Source: Pseudohongiella spirulinae
GTDB lineage: Bacteria; Pseudomonadota; Gammaproteobacteria; Pseudomonadales; Pseudohongiellaceae
Direction: 5' to 3'
Assembly: GCF_001444425.1 (NCBI RefSeq)
Contig: NZ_CP013189.1
Span: forward strand, 1,674,001-1,738,000
DNA: 64,000 bases
A program made the position numbers and the translations under genes. Positions 47,810 to 59,386 of the stretch are shown piece after piece; position 1 is the stretch's first letter, and every line of letters starts with the position of its first letter. A model generated the notes under the pieces. That model was not told where the DNA came from. It saw only the letters and a program-made list of their open reading frames with translations, and searched no databases.

Positions 47810-47941
47810 TGTAGTCAACTTTAGTCAACTGAGCATCCTGCGAACACCTGCCATCGGGCAATCACCAGCACGCAATAACTCGATTTCGACGCAGTATAGC
47901 ACCGCCTGTACCGGGCGCTCAAATAGGCTATACTTCGCCGC

Positions 47942-48562
47942 ATGCCGCAAATCATCCTGTTTAATAAACCTTTTAATGTGCTTTCCCAGTTCAGCGGTGA
48001 TCAACCCGAGCAGACGCTGAGTCATTATATCGATGCCCCTGGTTTTTATCCGGCCGGCAGGCTGGACAAAGACTCAGAGGGTCTTTTGCTGTTGACCGAT
48101 TGTGGCCAGACTCAGGCGCGCATCAGCAACCCAACGTACAAACTCGAAAAAACCTATTGGGTACAGGTAGAGGGTTTGATTGACGAAACCGCTCTGCACG
48201 CGCTGCATTGCGGCGTCACGCTGAAGGATGGTCAGACGCGTCCCGCGCGGGCTGAAGCGATCATACCACCGAGAATCTGGGACAGACATCCCCCCATCCG
48301 AGAACGACAGCACATCCCCACCAGTTGGCTGTCCTTGAGCATTACTGAAGGCCGTAACAGACAGGTGCGACGCATGACAGCTGCCGTGGGATTCCCGACC
48401 CTGCGCCTGATCCGTTATCGCATCGGTGATTGGACAATAGAGGGCCTGGCACCGGGCGAATCCCGGACCCTGCAGATTCAGCCCTTGCCGGGTCGCCCGG
48501 CTTCGTCAAGTTCAATCGCATCGAGATCTGTATCCCCGCGCCAGCGCTCAACACGACGATAA
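47942..48562 (+). CDS. rluE: 23S rRNA pseudouridine synthase RluE
   Basis: 206 residues. ILFNKPFNVLSQFSG at the start, catalytic Asp in YPAGRLDKDSEGLLLLT near 43, KTYWVQVEG, EGRNRQVRRMTAAVGFPTLRL near 140. The RluE/RsuA family; RluE modifies U2457 in 23S rRNA. The last 85 bp overlap the convergent moaE; the Ser/Arg-rich tail after PLPGR comes from that overlap. Confidence 0.9.
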   Translation: MPQIILFNKPFNVLSQFSGDQPEQTLSHYIDAPGFYPAGRLDKDSEGLLLLTDCGQTQARISNPTYKLEKTYWVQVEGLIDETALHALHCGVTLKDGQTRPARAEAIIPPRIWDRHPPIRERQHIPTSWLSLSITEGRNRQVRRMTAAVGFPTLRLIRYRIGDWTIEGLAPGESRTLQIQPLPGRPASSSSIASRSVSPRQRSTRR

Positions 48563-49026
48563 TCAGAGTCCCGGCTGGCAACCCACACGCTGTCATCACC
48601 GTTACGCTGCTTTTTCCAGAACGGCGCATCGGTCTTCAGGTAGTCCATCATGAACTCGGCAGCCGCAAACGCGGCCTCGCGATGGGCGCTGGCGACTGCC
48701 ACCAGTACAATCTGCTCACCCGGCTGCAACTCTCCAACCCGGTGGATCAGGCGACAGGCCTGCAGCGGCCAGCGATTGGCAGCCTTATCAACAATATCGG
48801 TCAGCGCTTTTTCAGTCATGCCAGGATAATGTTCGAGAGTCAGCGATTGAGTACCTGCTGACTGTAGAGCCCCCGGGACATCATCAGCCACAAGTTCCCT
48901 GACCAGGCCACTGAAAATTGCGACAGCGCCGGGATTGCTCGCTGACTGGCACAGCTCGGCGTACTCATGAGCGAGGTCGAAATCCTCGGTTTGCACGCTG
49001 ATTTTAACATCCACTATCGCCCCCAT
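48478..49026 (-). CDS. moaE: Molybdopterin synthase large subunit MoaE
   Basis: 182 residues, longer than E. coli MoaE (150) by an acidic/basic tail. GAVAIFSGLVRE near 33, LEHYPGMTEKAL near 64, CRLIHRVGELQPGEQIVLVAVASAHR and the active Lys in DYLKTDAPFWKKQ near 132. With MoaD makes molybdopterin from cPMP. 2 bp after moaD. Confidence 0.95.
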   Translation of the reverse strand: MGAIVDVKISVQTEDFDLAHEYAELCQSASNPGAVAIFSGLVRELVADDVPGALQSAGTQSLTLEHYPGMTEKALTDIVDKAANRWPLQACRLIHRVGELQPGEQIVLVAVASAHREAAFAAAEFMMDYLKTDAPFWKKQRNGDDSVWVASRDSDYRRVERWRGDTDLDAIELDEAGRPGKG

Positions 49027-49028
49027 GC

Positions 49029-49280
49029 TCAGCCCCCGGTCATGGGTGGAAAGAAAGCAATTTCTTCATTTCCCGCCAAGCGGTGACCGCGGTCTGCGAC
49101 GGCCTGATCCACTGCCACCAGGACCTGCTGCTGATCCGATAACAATGACCACGGCGCACCCCGCGATTGTAATACATCGATTAGATCAGCCACTGTCTCC
49201 GCCCCGTCTGGCAGAGCCATTTCTTCGCCTGCACGGCCCAGCTGCTCACGGACACTGGCAAAATACTGAATAGTTAACAT
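49029..49280 (-). CDS. moaD: Molybdopterin synthase small subunit MoaD
   Basis: 83 residues from MLTIQYFASVREQLG with AGGA upstream. Ubiquitin-like, ends FFPPMTGG with the double Gly that is thiocarboxylated to carry sulfur. 4 bp after moaC. Confidence 0.95.
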   Translation of the reverse strand: MLTIQYFASVREQLGRAGEEMALPDGAETVADLIDVLQSRGAPWSLLSDQQQVLVAVDQAVADRGHRLAGNEEIAFFPPMTGG

Positions 49281-49284
49281 AAGA

Positions 49285-49785
49285 CTAATCCTGTTGGCGC
49301 AAATAATCACCGGAACGGCCACCGGACTTGCTGATCAACCGGATATTGTTGACAACCATGCCCTTATCAACGGCCTTGCACATATCATAGATGGTAAGAG
49401 CTGCCACTGATACCGCCGTCAGCGCCTCCATTTCCACTCCAGTTCGTGCATCAAGGCCGCAACTCGCCCTGACTAACACCCTGCAGTTGTCCGTATCCAA
49501 TTCAAAATCTACATTGACGGCGTTCAGCAGCAAAGGATGGCACAGCGGAATAAGATCAGGGCATTTTTTTGCCGCCATGATGCCGGCCACACGTGCCACA
49601 GCCAGCACATCGCCCTTTTTATGACCTCCGGCCGCTATCAGCGCCAGGGTCTCGGCCTGCATGTGTACTTCACCGGCAGCCACGGCTATCCGGTTGGTCA
49701 CCGCTTTCTGGCTGACATCCACCATGCGCGCATTACCCTGCGCATCCAGGTGCGACAGACCTGAGGGATGATCGGATCTAGACAT
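49285..49785 (-). CDS. moaC: Cyclic pyranopterin monophosphate synthase MoaC
   Basis: 166 residues from MSRSDHPSG with GGAGA upstream. [21 protein letters not shown] at the start (in part), [29 protein letters not shown] near 65 (split here), [26 protein letters not shown] near 118. Works after MoaA, which is not in the window. First of the three moa genes on this strand. Confidence 0.95.
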   Translation of the reverse strand: MSRSDHPSGLSHLDAQGNARMVDVSQKAVTNRIAVAAGEVHMQAETLALIAAGGHKKGDVLAVARVAGIMAAKKCPDLIPLCHPLLLNAVNVDFELDTDNCRVLVRASCGLDARTGVEMEALTAVSVAALTIYDMCKAVDKGMVVNNIRLISKSGGRSGDYLRQQD

Positions 49786-49918
49786 TGCACAGTCTCCCTG
49801 CAAAAAGAATGCATTATCCATGCTTTCACCAATCAAGTAGAGTCTTGATCAAGCATTTCACTGTGATTTCCGGTAAACTTGCGCAGCCTGAACAATCCCA
49901 TTTACACGAAATCCCGGC

Positions 49919-50395
49919 ATGACATTCTGTCCTCACAATACTGTTGCTGTTGTCGTTGAACAACCCGCTGAACTTAAAACACCGGGCGACATCACGCAGC
50001 GCTTCCTGATTGTTGAAGAAATCAGCGACGGTCGACAGGTCTTCAATCAGCCGGCTGGACATCTTGAAAAAGGCGAAACGCTGTTGCAGGCGGCACTGCG
50101 CGAAACACTGGAAGAAACTGCCTGGCAGATCAGCCTGACGGGCTGTCTGGGACAGTATCAGTATACATCTCCGGACAACGGTGAATGTTATCTGCGCACC
50201 TGCTTTGTCGGCAGGGCACTGAGCCATGACCCGGCGCTCAAACTGGATGCTGATATTGTGCAGACTCACTGGCTCAGCCAGCAGGAACTTCAACAACGTC
50301 AAGCTGAGCTGCGCAGCCCGCTGGTGATGCAGGTTATCAATGACTATCTACAGGGTCGGGTTTATCCGCTGAACAGCGTCCAACACATTGATTGA
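49919..50395 (+). CDS. nudJ: NUDIX hydrolase NudJ-like (phosphatase)
   Basis: 158 residues. Nudix box GHLEKGETLLQAALRETLEE near 51-70, followed by TAW where Gly is usual. Position directly before mnmA and hflD matches E. coli nudJ, a thiamin-pyrophosphate and nucleoside-di/triphosphate hydrolase. Start ATG; 6 bp separate its stop from mnmA. Confidence 0.9.
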   Translation: MTFCPHNTVAVVVEQPAELKTPGDITQRFLIVEEISDGRQVFNQPAGHLEKGETLLQAALRETLEETAWQISLTGCLGQYQYTSPDNGECYLRTCFVGRALSHDPALKLDADIVQTHWLSQQELQQRQAELRSPLVMQVINDYLQGRVYPLNSVQHID

Positions 50396-50401
50396 TACGG
50401 T

Positions 50402-51488
50402 ATGACTGAACAGAAAAACAGACAACAGACAAGGGTTATCGTCGGCATGTCGGGCGGCGTTGACTCCTCAGTTGCAGCCCTGTTGCTGCAAGAACAGGGC
50501 TATCAGGTTGAAGGCCTGTTCATGAAAAACTGGGAAGAAGACGACGATACCGAATACTGCACGGCCCGGCAGGATCTGGCGGATGCACAGTCTGTTGCCG
50601 ATCGCCTGGGGATTCATCTGCATACTGCGAATTTTGCCGCCGAATACTGGGATGGTGTGTTTGAGCACTTCCTGGCTGAGTACCGGGCCGGTCGCACGCC
50701 CAACCCCGATATCCTGTGCAACCGTGAAATCAAGTTCAAGGCATTCCTGGAATACGCGACCGAGCTGGGTGCTGACTATATCGCTACCGGCCACTATGCA
50801 CGGCGGCGTCAAACAGCCGATCAGACACAGCTTCTGAAAGGACTGGATAACAACAAGGATCAAAGTTACTTTTTAAGTGCGGTCACGGCAGACAGCCTGG
50901 CACGCAGCTTGTTCCCGGTCGGTGAGCTGGATAAATCACAGGTCCGGGATATTGCTGCACGGCACCAGTTTGTCACCAGCAACAAGAAAGACAGCACTGG
51001 TATCTGTTTTATCGGCGAACGTAAATTCACCGACTTTTTACAACGCTACCTGCCCGCTCAGCCCGGCATAATCGAAACGGTTGATGGGGAGCAGGTCGGC
51101 ACACACCAGGGATTGATGTACCATACTTACGGGCAACGTCAGGGGCTGGGCATTGGCGGTCTGCCAAACCACAACGAAGCGCCCTGGTATGTGGTCGGCA
51201 AGGACCTTCAGCGGAACGTTTTGATTGTCGCACAAGGTCCTGATCATCCGGCACTTTTCTCCAGCGCCCTGCGCGCGGGACAGATCTCGTGGGTCAACCG
51301 GCCGGCACCTGAGCTGCCCCTGCGATGCCACGCCAAAATTCGCTACCGTCAGGCCGATCAGGCCTGCCTTGTGAGCCAGCTTGACAGCGGTGACCTGTAT
51401 GTCACATTCGACCAGTCGCAACGAGCTGTCACACCAGGGCAAAGCATCGTTTTTTATCAGGATGATATCTGTCTGGGAGGAGGCGTCA

Positions 51489-51508
<20 letters not shown>
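50402..51508 (+). CDS. mnmA: tRNA-uridine 2-sulfurtransferase MnmA
   Basis: 368 residues. PP-loop [15 protein letters not shown] near 14, tRNA-binding [16 protein letters not shown], catalytic Cys in [10 protein letters not shown] near 102 and second Cys in [10 protein letters not shown] near 200. Thiolates U34 of tRNA-Lys, Glu and Gln with sulfur relayed by TusE. hflD begins inside its last codons. Confidence 0.97.
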
Positions 51509-53538
<2,030 letters not shown>

Positions 53539-53556
53539 ACCATCAATCAAGGAAGT

Positions 53557-53575
53557 GCCCCGGCAATGCCGGGGC
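53557..53575 (+). terminator. GC hairpin between purB and roxA
   Basis: GCCCCGGC/GCCGGGGC 8-bp stem with AAT loop, 19 bp after purB. Only TT follows, so it may slow rather than end transcription into roxA, whose GTG is 20 bp on. Confidence 0.5.
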
Positions 53576-53594
53576 TTGAACCAGGAAAAACAAC

Positions 53595-54764
53595 GTGACT
53601 GCTCGGGTACTGCCGGAAAACTTCAACCGTAACGACTTTCTGAAAAATTACTGGCAGAAAAAGCCACTATTGATTCGTGCCACTAACTCAGACTTTATTG
53701 ACCCGGTAACGCCAGAGGAATTGGCAGCACTGGCTTGTGAAGACGAAGCCGAGGCTCGTCTGGTGCAGGTGAATCCACAGCAGAGTGAATGGACATTGCG
53801 TCATGGCCCGTTCACAGAAGCTGATTTTCTGAGCCTGCCGGCATCACACTACAGCCTGCTTGTTCAGTCTGTCGATCAATGGGTTGATGATGTGGCTGCC
53901 ATGCTCGCCGATTTTGACTTTATTCCCGGCTGGCGAGTAGATGACATTATGGTCAGTTATGCCAGCGATCAGGGCAATGTCGGCCCGCATTTTGACTACT
54001 ACGACGTTTTTTTGATTCAGGGACAGGGACAGCGTCGCTGGCAAACTGGGCAACACTGCGATCACACAACTGAACTGCAAACGTCCAGCGACATGAAGCT
54101 GCTGCAGAATTTCCAGGCAACAGAAGAGTATCTGCTTGAAGCCGGCGATATTCTGTATCTGCCTCCGGGCATTGCACACTATGGTATTGCCGAGGGATCC
54201 GCCCTGACTTATTCGGTAGGCTTTCGGGCTCCTTCCTGGGCCGAAATACTCGGCGGCGTCGTTGATGAGGTGCTGGATGAGCTGAATGAAGGCGAGCGCT
54301 ACACTGACGCCTGCCCGCGGCTGCCATTGCATCGTGGCGAAATCCCGGGCGATGTTATTGATGCCCTGCAACAAGGCATCAACAAGCGCCTTGGCAACCG
54401 ACAATTGATACGCCGCTGGTTTGGCAAAACCATGACCGAACCACGTTATGTAGCACAAATCGGGACAGACGAGGTGATTGCCTGCCATCAAACACTGCAA
54501 CGTCAGCTGCTAGGCGGACAGCAATTATACCCAGCGCCGGGTGCCCGGTTTGCCTATACAATTGAAGACCAACAGGCGGAGCTTTATGCCAACGGTGATT
54601 GCATCGCTCTGCCATCGCGAGCCCTGTGCCTGCTACAGGCACTGTCGGACAGTAATCCAATGGCACCACTGCCCGACAAGATAATCAGGGCCGTGCTTAA
54701 TGACCCCGAAGTTGCACAGTTATTGCTGAAGCTGCTGAATCAGGGCAGCCTGATCATTGAATGA
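53595..54764 (+). CDS. roxA: Ribosomal protein L16 arginine hydroxylase RoxA/YcfD
   Basis: 389 residues from GTG. JmjC/cupin 2-oxoglutarate oxygenase: WQKKPLLIR near 20, iron ligands in GPHFDYYDVF near 131 and the late His in PPGIAHYGIAEG near 193, C-terminal winged-helix-like domain. Hydroxylates Arg81 of L16 in E. coli. No signal peptide. The next gene begins 19 bp after its stop. Confidence 0.93.
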   Translation: MTARVLPENFNRNDFLKNYWQKKPLLIRATNSDFIDPVTPEELAALACEDEAEARLVQVNPQQSEWTLRHGPFTEADFLSLPASHYSLLVQSVDQWVDDVAAMLADFDFIPGWRVDDIMVSYASDQGNVGPHFDYYDVFLIQGQGQRRWQTGQHCDHTTELQTSSDMKLLQNFQATEEYLLEAGDILYLPPGIAHYGIAEGSALTYSVGFRAPSWAEILGGVVDEVLDELNEGERYTDACPRLPLHRGEIPGDVIDALQQGINKRLGNRQLIRRWFGKTMTEPRYVAQIGTDEVIACHQTLQRQLLGGQQLYPAPGARFAYTIEDQQAELYANGDCIALPSRALCLLQALSDSNPMAPLPDKIIRAVLNDPEVAQLLLKLLNQGSLIIE

Positions 54765-54783
54765 TATTCAACGGATACCGTCT

Positions 54784-55491
54784 ATGACACTTTGCCGATC
54801 TCTATCTGTTTTTTTGCTGACCGTCATGTTGTGCTTCGGGCACAGCCTGCACGCCCAGACCGAGGGCAACCGCGCTGTTATTGAAATCCTGAGTCTGCAG
54901 CACCGGGATCCTTTGCTGGTTCGCAGTCAGATCCGGCCGCAACTGGATCCGCGCGGCCACATTGGTCAAATTGACAACAAGCTGGTCATCGCCACAACCG
55001 CTGCCAACCTGCAGGAACTGAGGTCTCTTATCAACCAGATTGATGTGCCTCCACGGCGGCTTGTGGTGAGCGTGGATTTTGACTTTAACAACCGCCTGAC
55101 AGACTCCAGCCAGAGCGTGCAGGCACTGGAAGGTGAACAATTACGGCTGGTGCAAAGTACACAGCCTGTGACGCAAGAGCCTGAGCAGGAGCAGCAAGCA
55201 CCCCTGCCTGATCAGCTACAGGCATCAACAGACACACAAGCGGGCGCTGAAATCATCTCTGAAACAGCTATCTGGTTGCAGGCGGATATACGCGACAATC
55301 AGGCGCAGTTGCAACTGGAGTTGCTGAATGTGGATGGGTTTACCGGACGTCACCCTTTGACACTGGATCTGGGTGTCTGGATGACCCTGAATGAAACGGC
55401 GACGCTGACCGATCCCGATCTGGAGGTCGAGACAGACTCACAGACAGCACCGGCACCGGTTATCGCTATTCGGGTGGACGTCCTGCCCTGA
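54784..55491 (+). CDS. Secreted protein with one secretin-type short domain
   Basis: 235 residues from ATG with signal peptide ending GHSLHAQ near 25. Residues 35-85 (AVIEILSLQHRDPLLVRSQI, then LVIATTAANLQELRSLINQID) match the N-terminal STN/NolW-like repeats of secretins, but no secretin channel domain follows. The middle is Gln/Glu-rich and the end (LTLDLGVWMTLNETATL) beta-like. Its TGA overlaps the pabB ATG by one base. Function unknown; a periplasmic scaffold or pilotin-like partner is conceivable. Confidence 0.7.
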   Translation: MTLCRSLSVFLLTVMLCFGHSLHAQTEGNRAVIEILSLQHRDPLLVRSQIRPQLDPRGHIGQIDNKLVIATTAANLQELRSLINQIDVPPRRLVVSVDFDFNNRLTDSSQSVQALEGEQLRLVQSTQPVTQEPEQEQQAPLPDQLQASTDTQAGAEIISETAIWLQADIRDNQAQLQLELLNVDGFTGRHPLTLDLGVWMTLNETATLTDPDLEVETDSQTAPAPVIAIRVDVLP

Positions 55492-56924
55492 TGTCACAGC
55501 TTTACCTGCAGTCGCTGCCATACCAGGCCGACAGCGACACTTTATTGAAATTGACAGGCACCCTGCCCGGCGCAATTTGTCTGGATAGCGGCAAAACCCG
55601 GCGCCGTGAAGCCCGATACGACATTCTGAGCGCCTTGCCAAGTATCCAGCTGGAGCAGCATCGCCGCCCGGGCACTGATCGCCCTGTCGTCTATCAGCGC
55701 AAAATGGCTCACGGCCGCTGGCAACCCCTGGCCCAGGTAGATATCCACGAAGCTGCCGAGCTCCTGCTGCTAGCGCATCAACCGTCAAATGCGGTGCAAG
55801 AAGCGCTGGCGCATTTGCCATTCACAGGCGGCCTGCTGGGCTGGCTGGCTTATCCTGCCGGCCAGGACAGGCGCAGTGGTTATCGGGACAACTATCTGTC
55901 TGACAACGCCGCCCGATTGCAGTCCCAGCCTGAAGCCGGCATAGGGCTTTATCACTGGGCTTTGATCAACGATCATCATCTACAGCAGTGCACCCTGTTC
56001 ATTCTTCCCGACTGTCCGCCCAGAATCCGCGACACTGTGCTTGCGCGTATGATGTTGACGCAATCCCAGCCACCGTCATCTGCCGACTTTGCACTCACAG
56101 GCGAATTTTCCCCACTCACATCCAGGCGTGACTACGAGCAGACTTTTGATCGTCTCAAACAGTACATTCTGGCCGGGGATTGCTATCAGGCCAATCTTGC
56201 CATCTGCTTCCAGGCTGATTTTCAGGGCGATCCACTCACAGCGTACCTGGCACTGCGCGACCAGAGTCGCAGCCCGTTCAGCGCTTTCATCCGCCATGGC
56301 AAAAACGCGATACTCAGCCTTTCCCCGGAGCGCTTCCTTTCGGTACGCGGTCAGACTGTCACCACCCAGCCCATCAAAGGTACACGGCGCCGACTGACGG
56401 ACAAACAGGCTGATGCCAAGGTCATTGAAGGACTGACCAACAGTGTCAAGGATCAGGCTGAAAATCTGATGATTGTTGACTTGATGCGTAATGACCTGGG
56501 CAAGGTCTGTCTGACTGGCAGTGTCAAGACACCGGAGCTGTTCACGCTGCACAGTTTTTCTCATGTCCATCACTTGATCAGCACAGTGACCGGACAATTG
56601 CCCGCCGACATCAGTCCACTGAACCTACTCAAGCACTGTTTCCCCGGCGGTTCTATCACCGGGGCACCGAAAATCCGTGCCATGCAGATCATCAGCGAGC
56701 TGGAAGCGGTGCCGCGCAGCATCTATTGCGGTTCAGTGTTTTACCTGGATTTCAACGGTAATATGGACAGCAGCATCTGTATACGCACCCTGCTCTGCGA
56801 TGAGCAACGCATATTCTGCTGGGGCGGTGGCGGCATTGTTGCAGATTCACAGTTCGAGCGGGAATATCAGGAGTGCCATGACAAAGTCATGGCACTGATG
56901 CAGACACTGGAACAGCTCAAATAA
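55491..56924 (+). CDS. pabB: Aminodeoxychorismate synthase component I
   Basis: 477 residues. AGDCYQANLAICFQADF near 229, the PabB-type PIKGTRRR near 295 (Lys of the active site), DQAENLMIVDLMRNDLGKV near 322 and FPGGSITGAPKIRAMQII near 385. Makes 4-amino-4-deoxychorismate for folate. PabA is not in view. Start overlaps the preceding stop by one base. Confidence 0.95.
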   Translation: MSQLYLQSLPYQADSDTLLKLTGTLPGAICLDSGKTRRREARYDILSALPSIQLEQHRRPGTDRPVVYQRKMAHGRWQPLAQVDIHEAAELLLLAHQPSNAVQEALAHLPFTGGLLGWLAYPAGQDRRSGYRDNYLSDNAARLQSQPEAGIGLYHWALINDHHLQQCTLFILPDCPPRIRDTVLARMMLTQSQPPSSADFALTGEFSPLTSRRDYEQTFDRLKQYILAGDCYQANLAICFQADFQGDPLTAYLALRDQSRSPFSAFIRHGKNAILSLSPERFLSVRGQTVTTQPIKGTRRRLTDKQADAKVIEGLTNSVKDQAENLMIVDLMRNDLGKVCLTGSVKTPELFTLHSFSHVHHLISTVTGQLPADISPLNLLKHCFPGGSITGAPKIRAMQIISELEAVPRSIYCGSVFYLDFNGNMDSSICIRTLLCDEQRIFCWGGGGIVADSQFEREYQECHDKVMALMQTLEQLK

Positions 56925-56925
56925 A

Positions 56926-57543
56926 TCAGGGAGTCAGTTCGCGATTACTGGCTTTAAGAAATTCTGCCTGTAGATCTTTGTACTCATGCACCGCCGGAAA
57001 CTGCGGAAACTCGCGAATGACATTCTCTGGCGCACGGAACAGAATGCCGGCCTCTGCTTCAGAGAGCATAGTGGTGTCATTATAGGAATCACCTGCCGCA
57101 ATAACGCGGTAATTCAGGGCATGGAAGGCTTTCACAGACTGCCGCTTGGGATCTTTCTGACGCAAGTGGTAATTGACGATCATGCCCTGCTCGTCGGCTT
57201 CCAGCCGATGACAGAAAAGCGTCGGAAATCCGAGCTGCCGCATCAAGGGCTGCGCAAATTCATAATAAGTGTCCGACAGAATAATGACCTGAAAACGCTC
57301 GCGCAACCAATCTACAAACTCCCGCGCACCAGGCATGGGTGACATGCCAGCAATCACTTCCTGAATATCCGGCAATCCCAGCTTATGCTCACGAAGAATG
57401 CGCAGACGCTGCTGCATCAACACATCATAGTCAGGAATATCGCGCGTGGTGGCACGCAGCTCATCGATGCCTGTACGTTCCGCAAAATCAATCCAGATTT
57501 CCGGAATCAAAACACCTTCTAGATCAAGACACGCCAGTTCCAC
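56926..57543 (-). CDS. thrH: Bifunctional phosphoserine phosphatase/homoserine phosphotransferase ThrH
   Basis: 205 residues, HAD family: nucleophile motif LDLEGVLIPE at the start (DxE where DxD is usual, as in ThrH), SDTYYEFAQPL near 92, AAGDSYNDTTML near 150. Makes serine and can phosphorylate homoserine. Stop-to-stop with pabB, 1 bp apart. The order pabB-thrH-cysH-cysB is as I recall from Pseudomonas. Confidence 0.94.
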   Translation of the reverse strand: MELACLDLEGVLIPEIWIDFAERTGIDELRATTRDIPDYDVLMQQRLRILREHKLGLPDIQEVIAGMSPMPGAREFVDWLRERFQVIILSDTYYEFAQPLMRQLGFPTLFCHRLEADEQGMIVNYHLRQKDPKRQSVKAFHALNYRVIAAGDSYNDTTMLSEAEAGILFRAPENVIREFPQFPAVHEYKDLQAEFLKASNRELTP

Positions 57544-57684
57544 ACTACACCCCTTTAGAATAAAATTTTAGTCTGAATGATAACAGCCGCCGATTTTAGC
57601 CGGTTGCCACCTGTCATGCCAGCCGCGCTGTTGTATCATGTGCGCCTGACGACGAATACACACCGCACTGCCAGCAGGATTACC

Positions 57685-58416
57685 ATGATCACAAAGGACA
57701 ACATCGGCGAATTGAATCTGCGCTTCCAGGCATTGGAGCCACGCGACATGCTGCAGGAAATATTGACTGAGATCCCCGATATCGTGCTCTCATTCTCTGG
57801 CGCAGAAGATGTTGCACTGCTGGCAATGGCCTGGAAAATCAAAAAAGACATTCGCGTCTTTACACTGGATACCGGTCGACTGCATCCGCAAACTTACCAA
57901 TTTATCGAAAAGGTACGTGAGTTTTACCAGATCGATATCGAGTTTGTTTATCCCGATACCAGAGCAATAGAAGACCTGACCCGGCGCAAGGGTCTATTCA
58001 GTTTCTATCAGGACGGACATGAAGAGTGCTGTTCGATCCGAAAAACCGAACCACTGCGTCGTCAATTGTCAACGGCGCAAGCCTGGATTACCGGTCAACG
58101 CCGCGACCAGAGCCCTACCCGGACTGATGTCGCGCTCGCCCAGGTTGATACCACGTTTGCTGCGCCCGGAGCCACGCTGCTGAAATTCAATCCACTGGCC
58201 AACTGGACATCAGCCGACGTCTGGAACTACATCCGAATGTTTGATATTCCTTACAACCCGTTGCACGACCAAGGATTCATAAGTATCGGCTGTGAACCCT
58301 GCACTCGCCCTGTCGGACCCAACCAGCATGAGCGTGAAGGCCGCTGGTGGTGGGAGGAAGCCACTGCCAAAGAATGTGGCCTGCACAGGATCAATCTGGT
58401 GACGGAGCCGAAGTAA
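57685..58416 (+). CDS. cysH: Adenylylsulfate (APS) reductase, assimilatory
   Basis: 243 residues from MITKDNIG with AGGA upstream. [15 protein letters not shown] near 31, [13 protein letters not shown] near 57, TGQRRDQSP near 137. Carries the CC pair (HEECCSIRK) and CxxC (IGCEPCTRP) that hold a 4Fe-4S cluster, plus the catalytic Cys in KECGLH near the end. The cluster Cys place it with APS reductases rather than E. coli PAPS reductase. Overlaps the convergent cysB end by 26 bp. Confidence 0.95.
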   Translation: MITKDNIGELNLRFQALEPRDMLQEILTEIPDIVLSFSGAEDVALLAMAWKIKKDIRVFTLDTGRLHPQTYQFIEKVREFYQIDIEFVYPDTRAIEDLTRRKGLFSFYQDGHEECCSIRKTEPLRRQLSTAQAWITGQRRDQSPTRTDVALAQVDTTFAAPGATLLKFNPLANWTSADVWNYIRMFDIPYNPLHDQGFISIGCEPCTRPVGPNQHEREGRWWWEEATAKECGLHRINLVTEPK

Positions 58417-59386
58417 GCACCGGAATGTCGGTGTCGGCAAACAGGGCATCAACTTCCTGCTGCGACTGACACTGCAGCACCTGTTCAACAATGGGTCGCT
58501 GCAAGTGCTTCGCGAACATGGCAACAAAATCAAACATATAAGCACGCAATACCGTGCCTCGCCGGAAGCCAATGCGAGTGACACTGTAGTCAAAGAGATG
58601 GCTGGCATCCAACGCCACCAGATCAGCGTCTTTTTCTGAATCGTAGGCCATGCTGGCGACAATACCAATGCCCATACCCAGGCGCACATAGGTCTTGATC
58701 ACGTCGGCATCCGCGGCCGTAAACACAACTTTGGGTTGCAGACCCTGAGCTGCAAAAGCATCATCCAGCCGGGATCGCCCCGTAAAACCCAGCACATAAG
58801 TCACCAATGGAAATCGCGCCAGATCGGCCAGCGTTAATTTCCTGACATCCGCCAGTGGATGTCCGCGTGGAACCAGCACGACGCGATTCCAGCGATAACA
58901 GGGCATCATCATCAAATCGCTGAACTTCTCCATTGCTTCGGTAGCAATTGCAAAATCGGCCACACCTTTGGCAGCCAACTCGGCGATCTGTATAGGTGTG
59001 CCCTGATGCAGCTGCAGGGAAACATCGGGATAGCGAGTGATGAACTGCGAAATGACCGGCGGCAGCACATATCGACTCTGGGTGTGTGTCGTGGCCAGAG
59101 CCAGGCTGCCAGCCGCGGCGTCGCTAAACTCTGCGGCGGTACGCTTGATGTTATCAACCTGTTGCAGCAGTTCACGGGCCTGATCGACGATGGCTTTACC
59201 AGCCGGCGTCATACCAGAAATATGTTTGCCATTGCGCACGAATATCTGTATGCCCAGCTCGTCCTCCAGCGCCAGAATCTGTTTGCTGACACCGGACTGC
59301 GAGGTATGCATCCGGTCAGCAGCGGCTGACACATTCAAGCCACAGGAGGCGACCTCATTGATATAACGTAATTGTTGCAGTTTCAT
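58391..59386 (-). CDS. cysB: LysR-type regulator CysB
   Basis: 331 residues from [14 protein letters not shown]. Winged HTH ([20 protein letters not shown]), then the inducer domain with [16 protein letters not shown] near 100 and THTQ sulfate/acetylserine-binding loop, [13 protein letters not shown] near 202. Controls sulfur assimilation with O-/N-acetylserine. Start overlaps the nucleotidase stop by 4 bp. Confidence 0.96.
   Translation of the reverse strand: MKLQQLRYINEVASCGLNVSAAADRMHTSQSGVSKQILALEDELGIQIFVRNGKHISGMTPAGKAIVDQARELLQQVDNIKRTAAEFSDAAAGSLALATTHTQSRYVLPPVISQFITRYPDVSLQLHQGTPIQIAELAAKGVADFAIATEAMEKFSDLMMMPCYRWNRVVLVPRGHPLADVRKLTLADLARFPLVTYVLGFTGRSRLDDAFAAQGLQPKVVFTAADADVIKTYVRLGMGIGIVASMAYDSEKDADLVALDASHLFDYSVTRIGFRRGTVLRAYMFDFVAMFAKHLQRPIVEQVLQCQSQQEVDALFADTDIPVLTSAPSPD

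Noticed and set aside
53844-54500. 218-codon minus-strand frame within roxA
   Set aside because: Shadow of the RoxA gene, which carries the full iron-ligand set.
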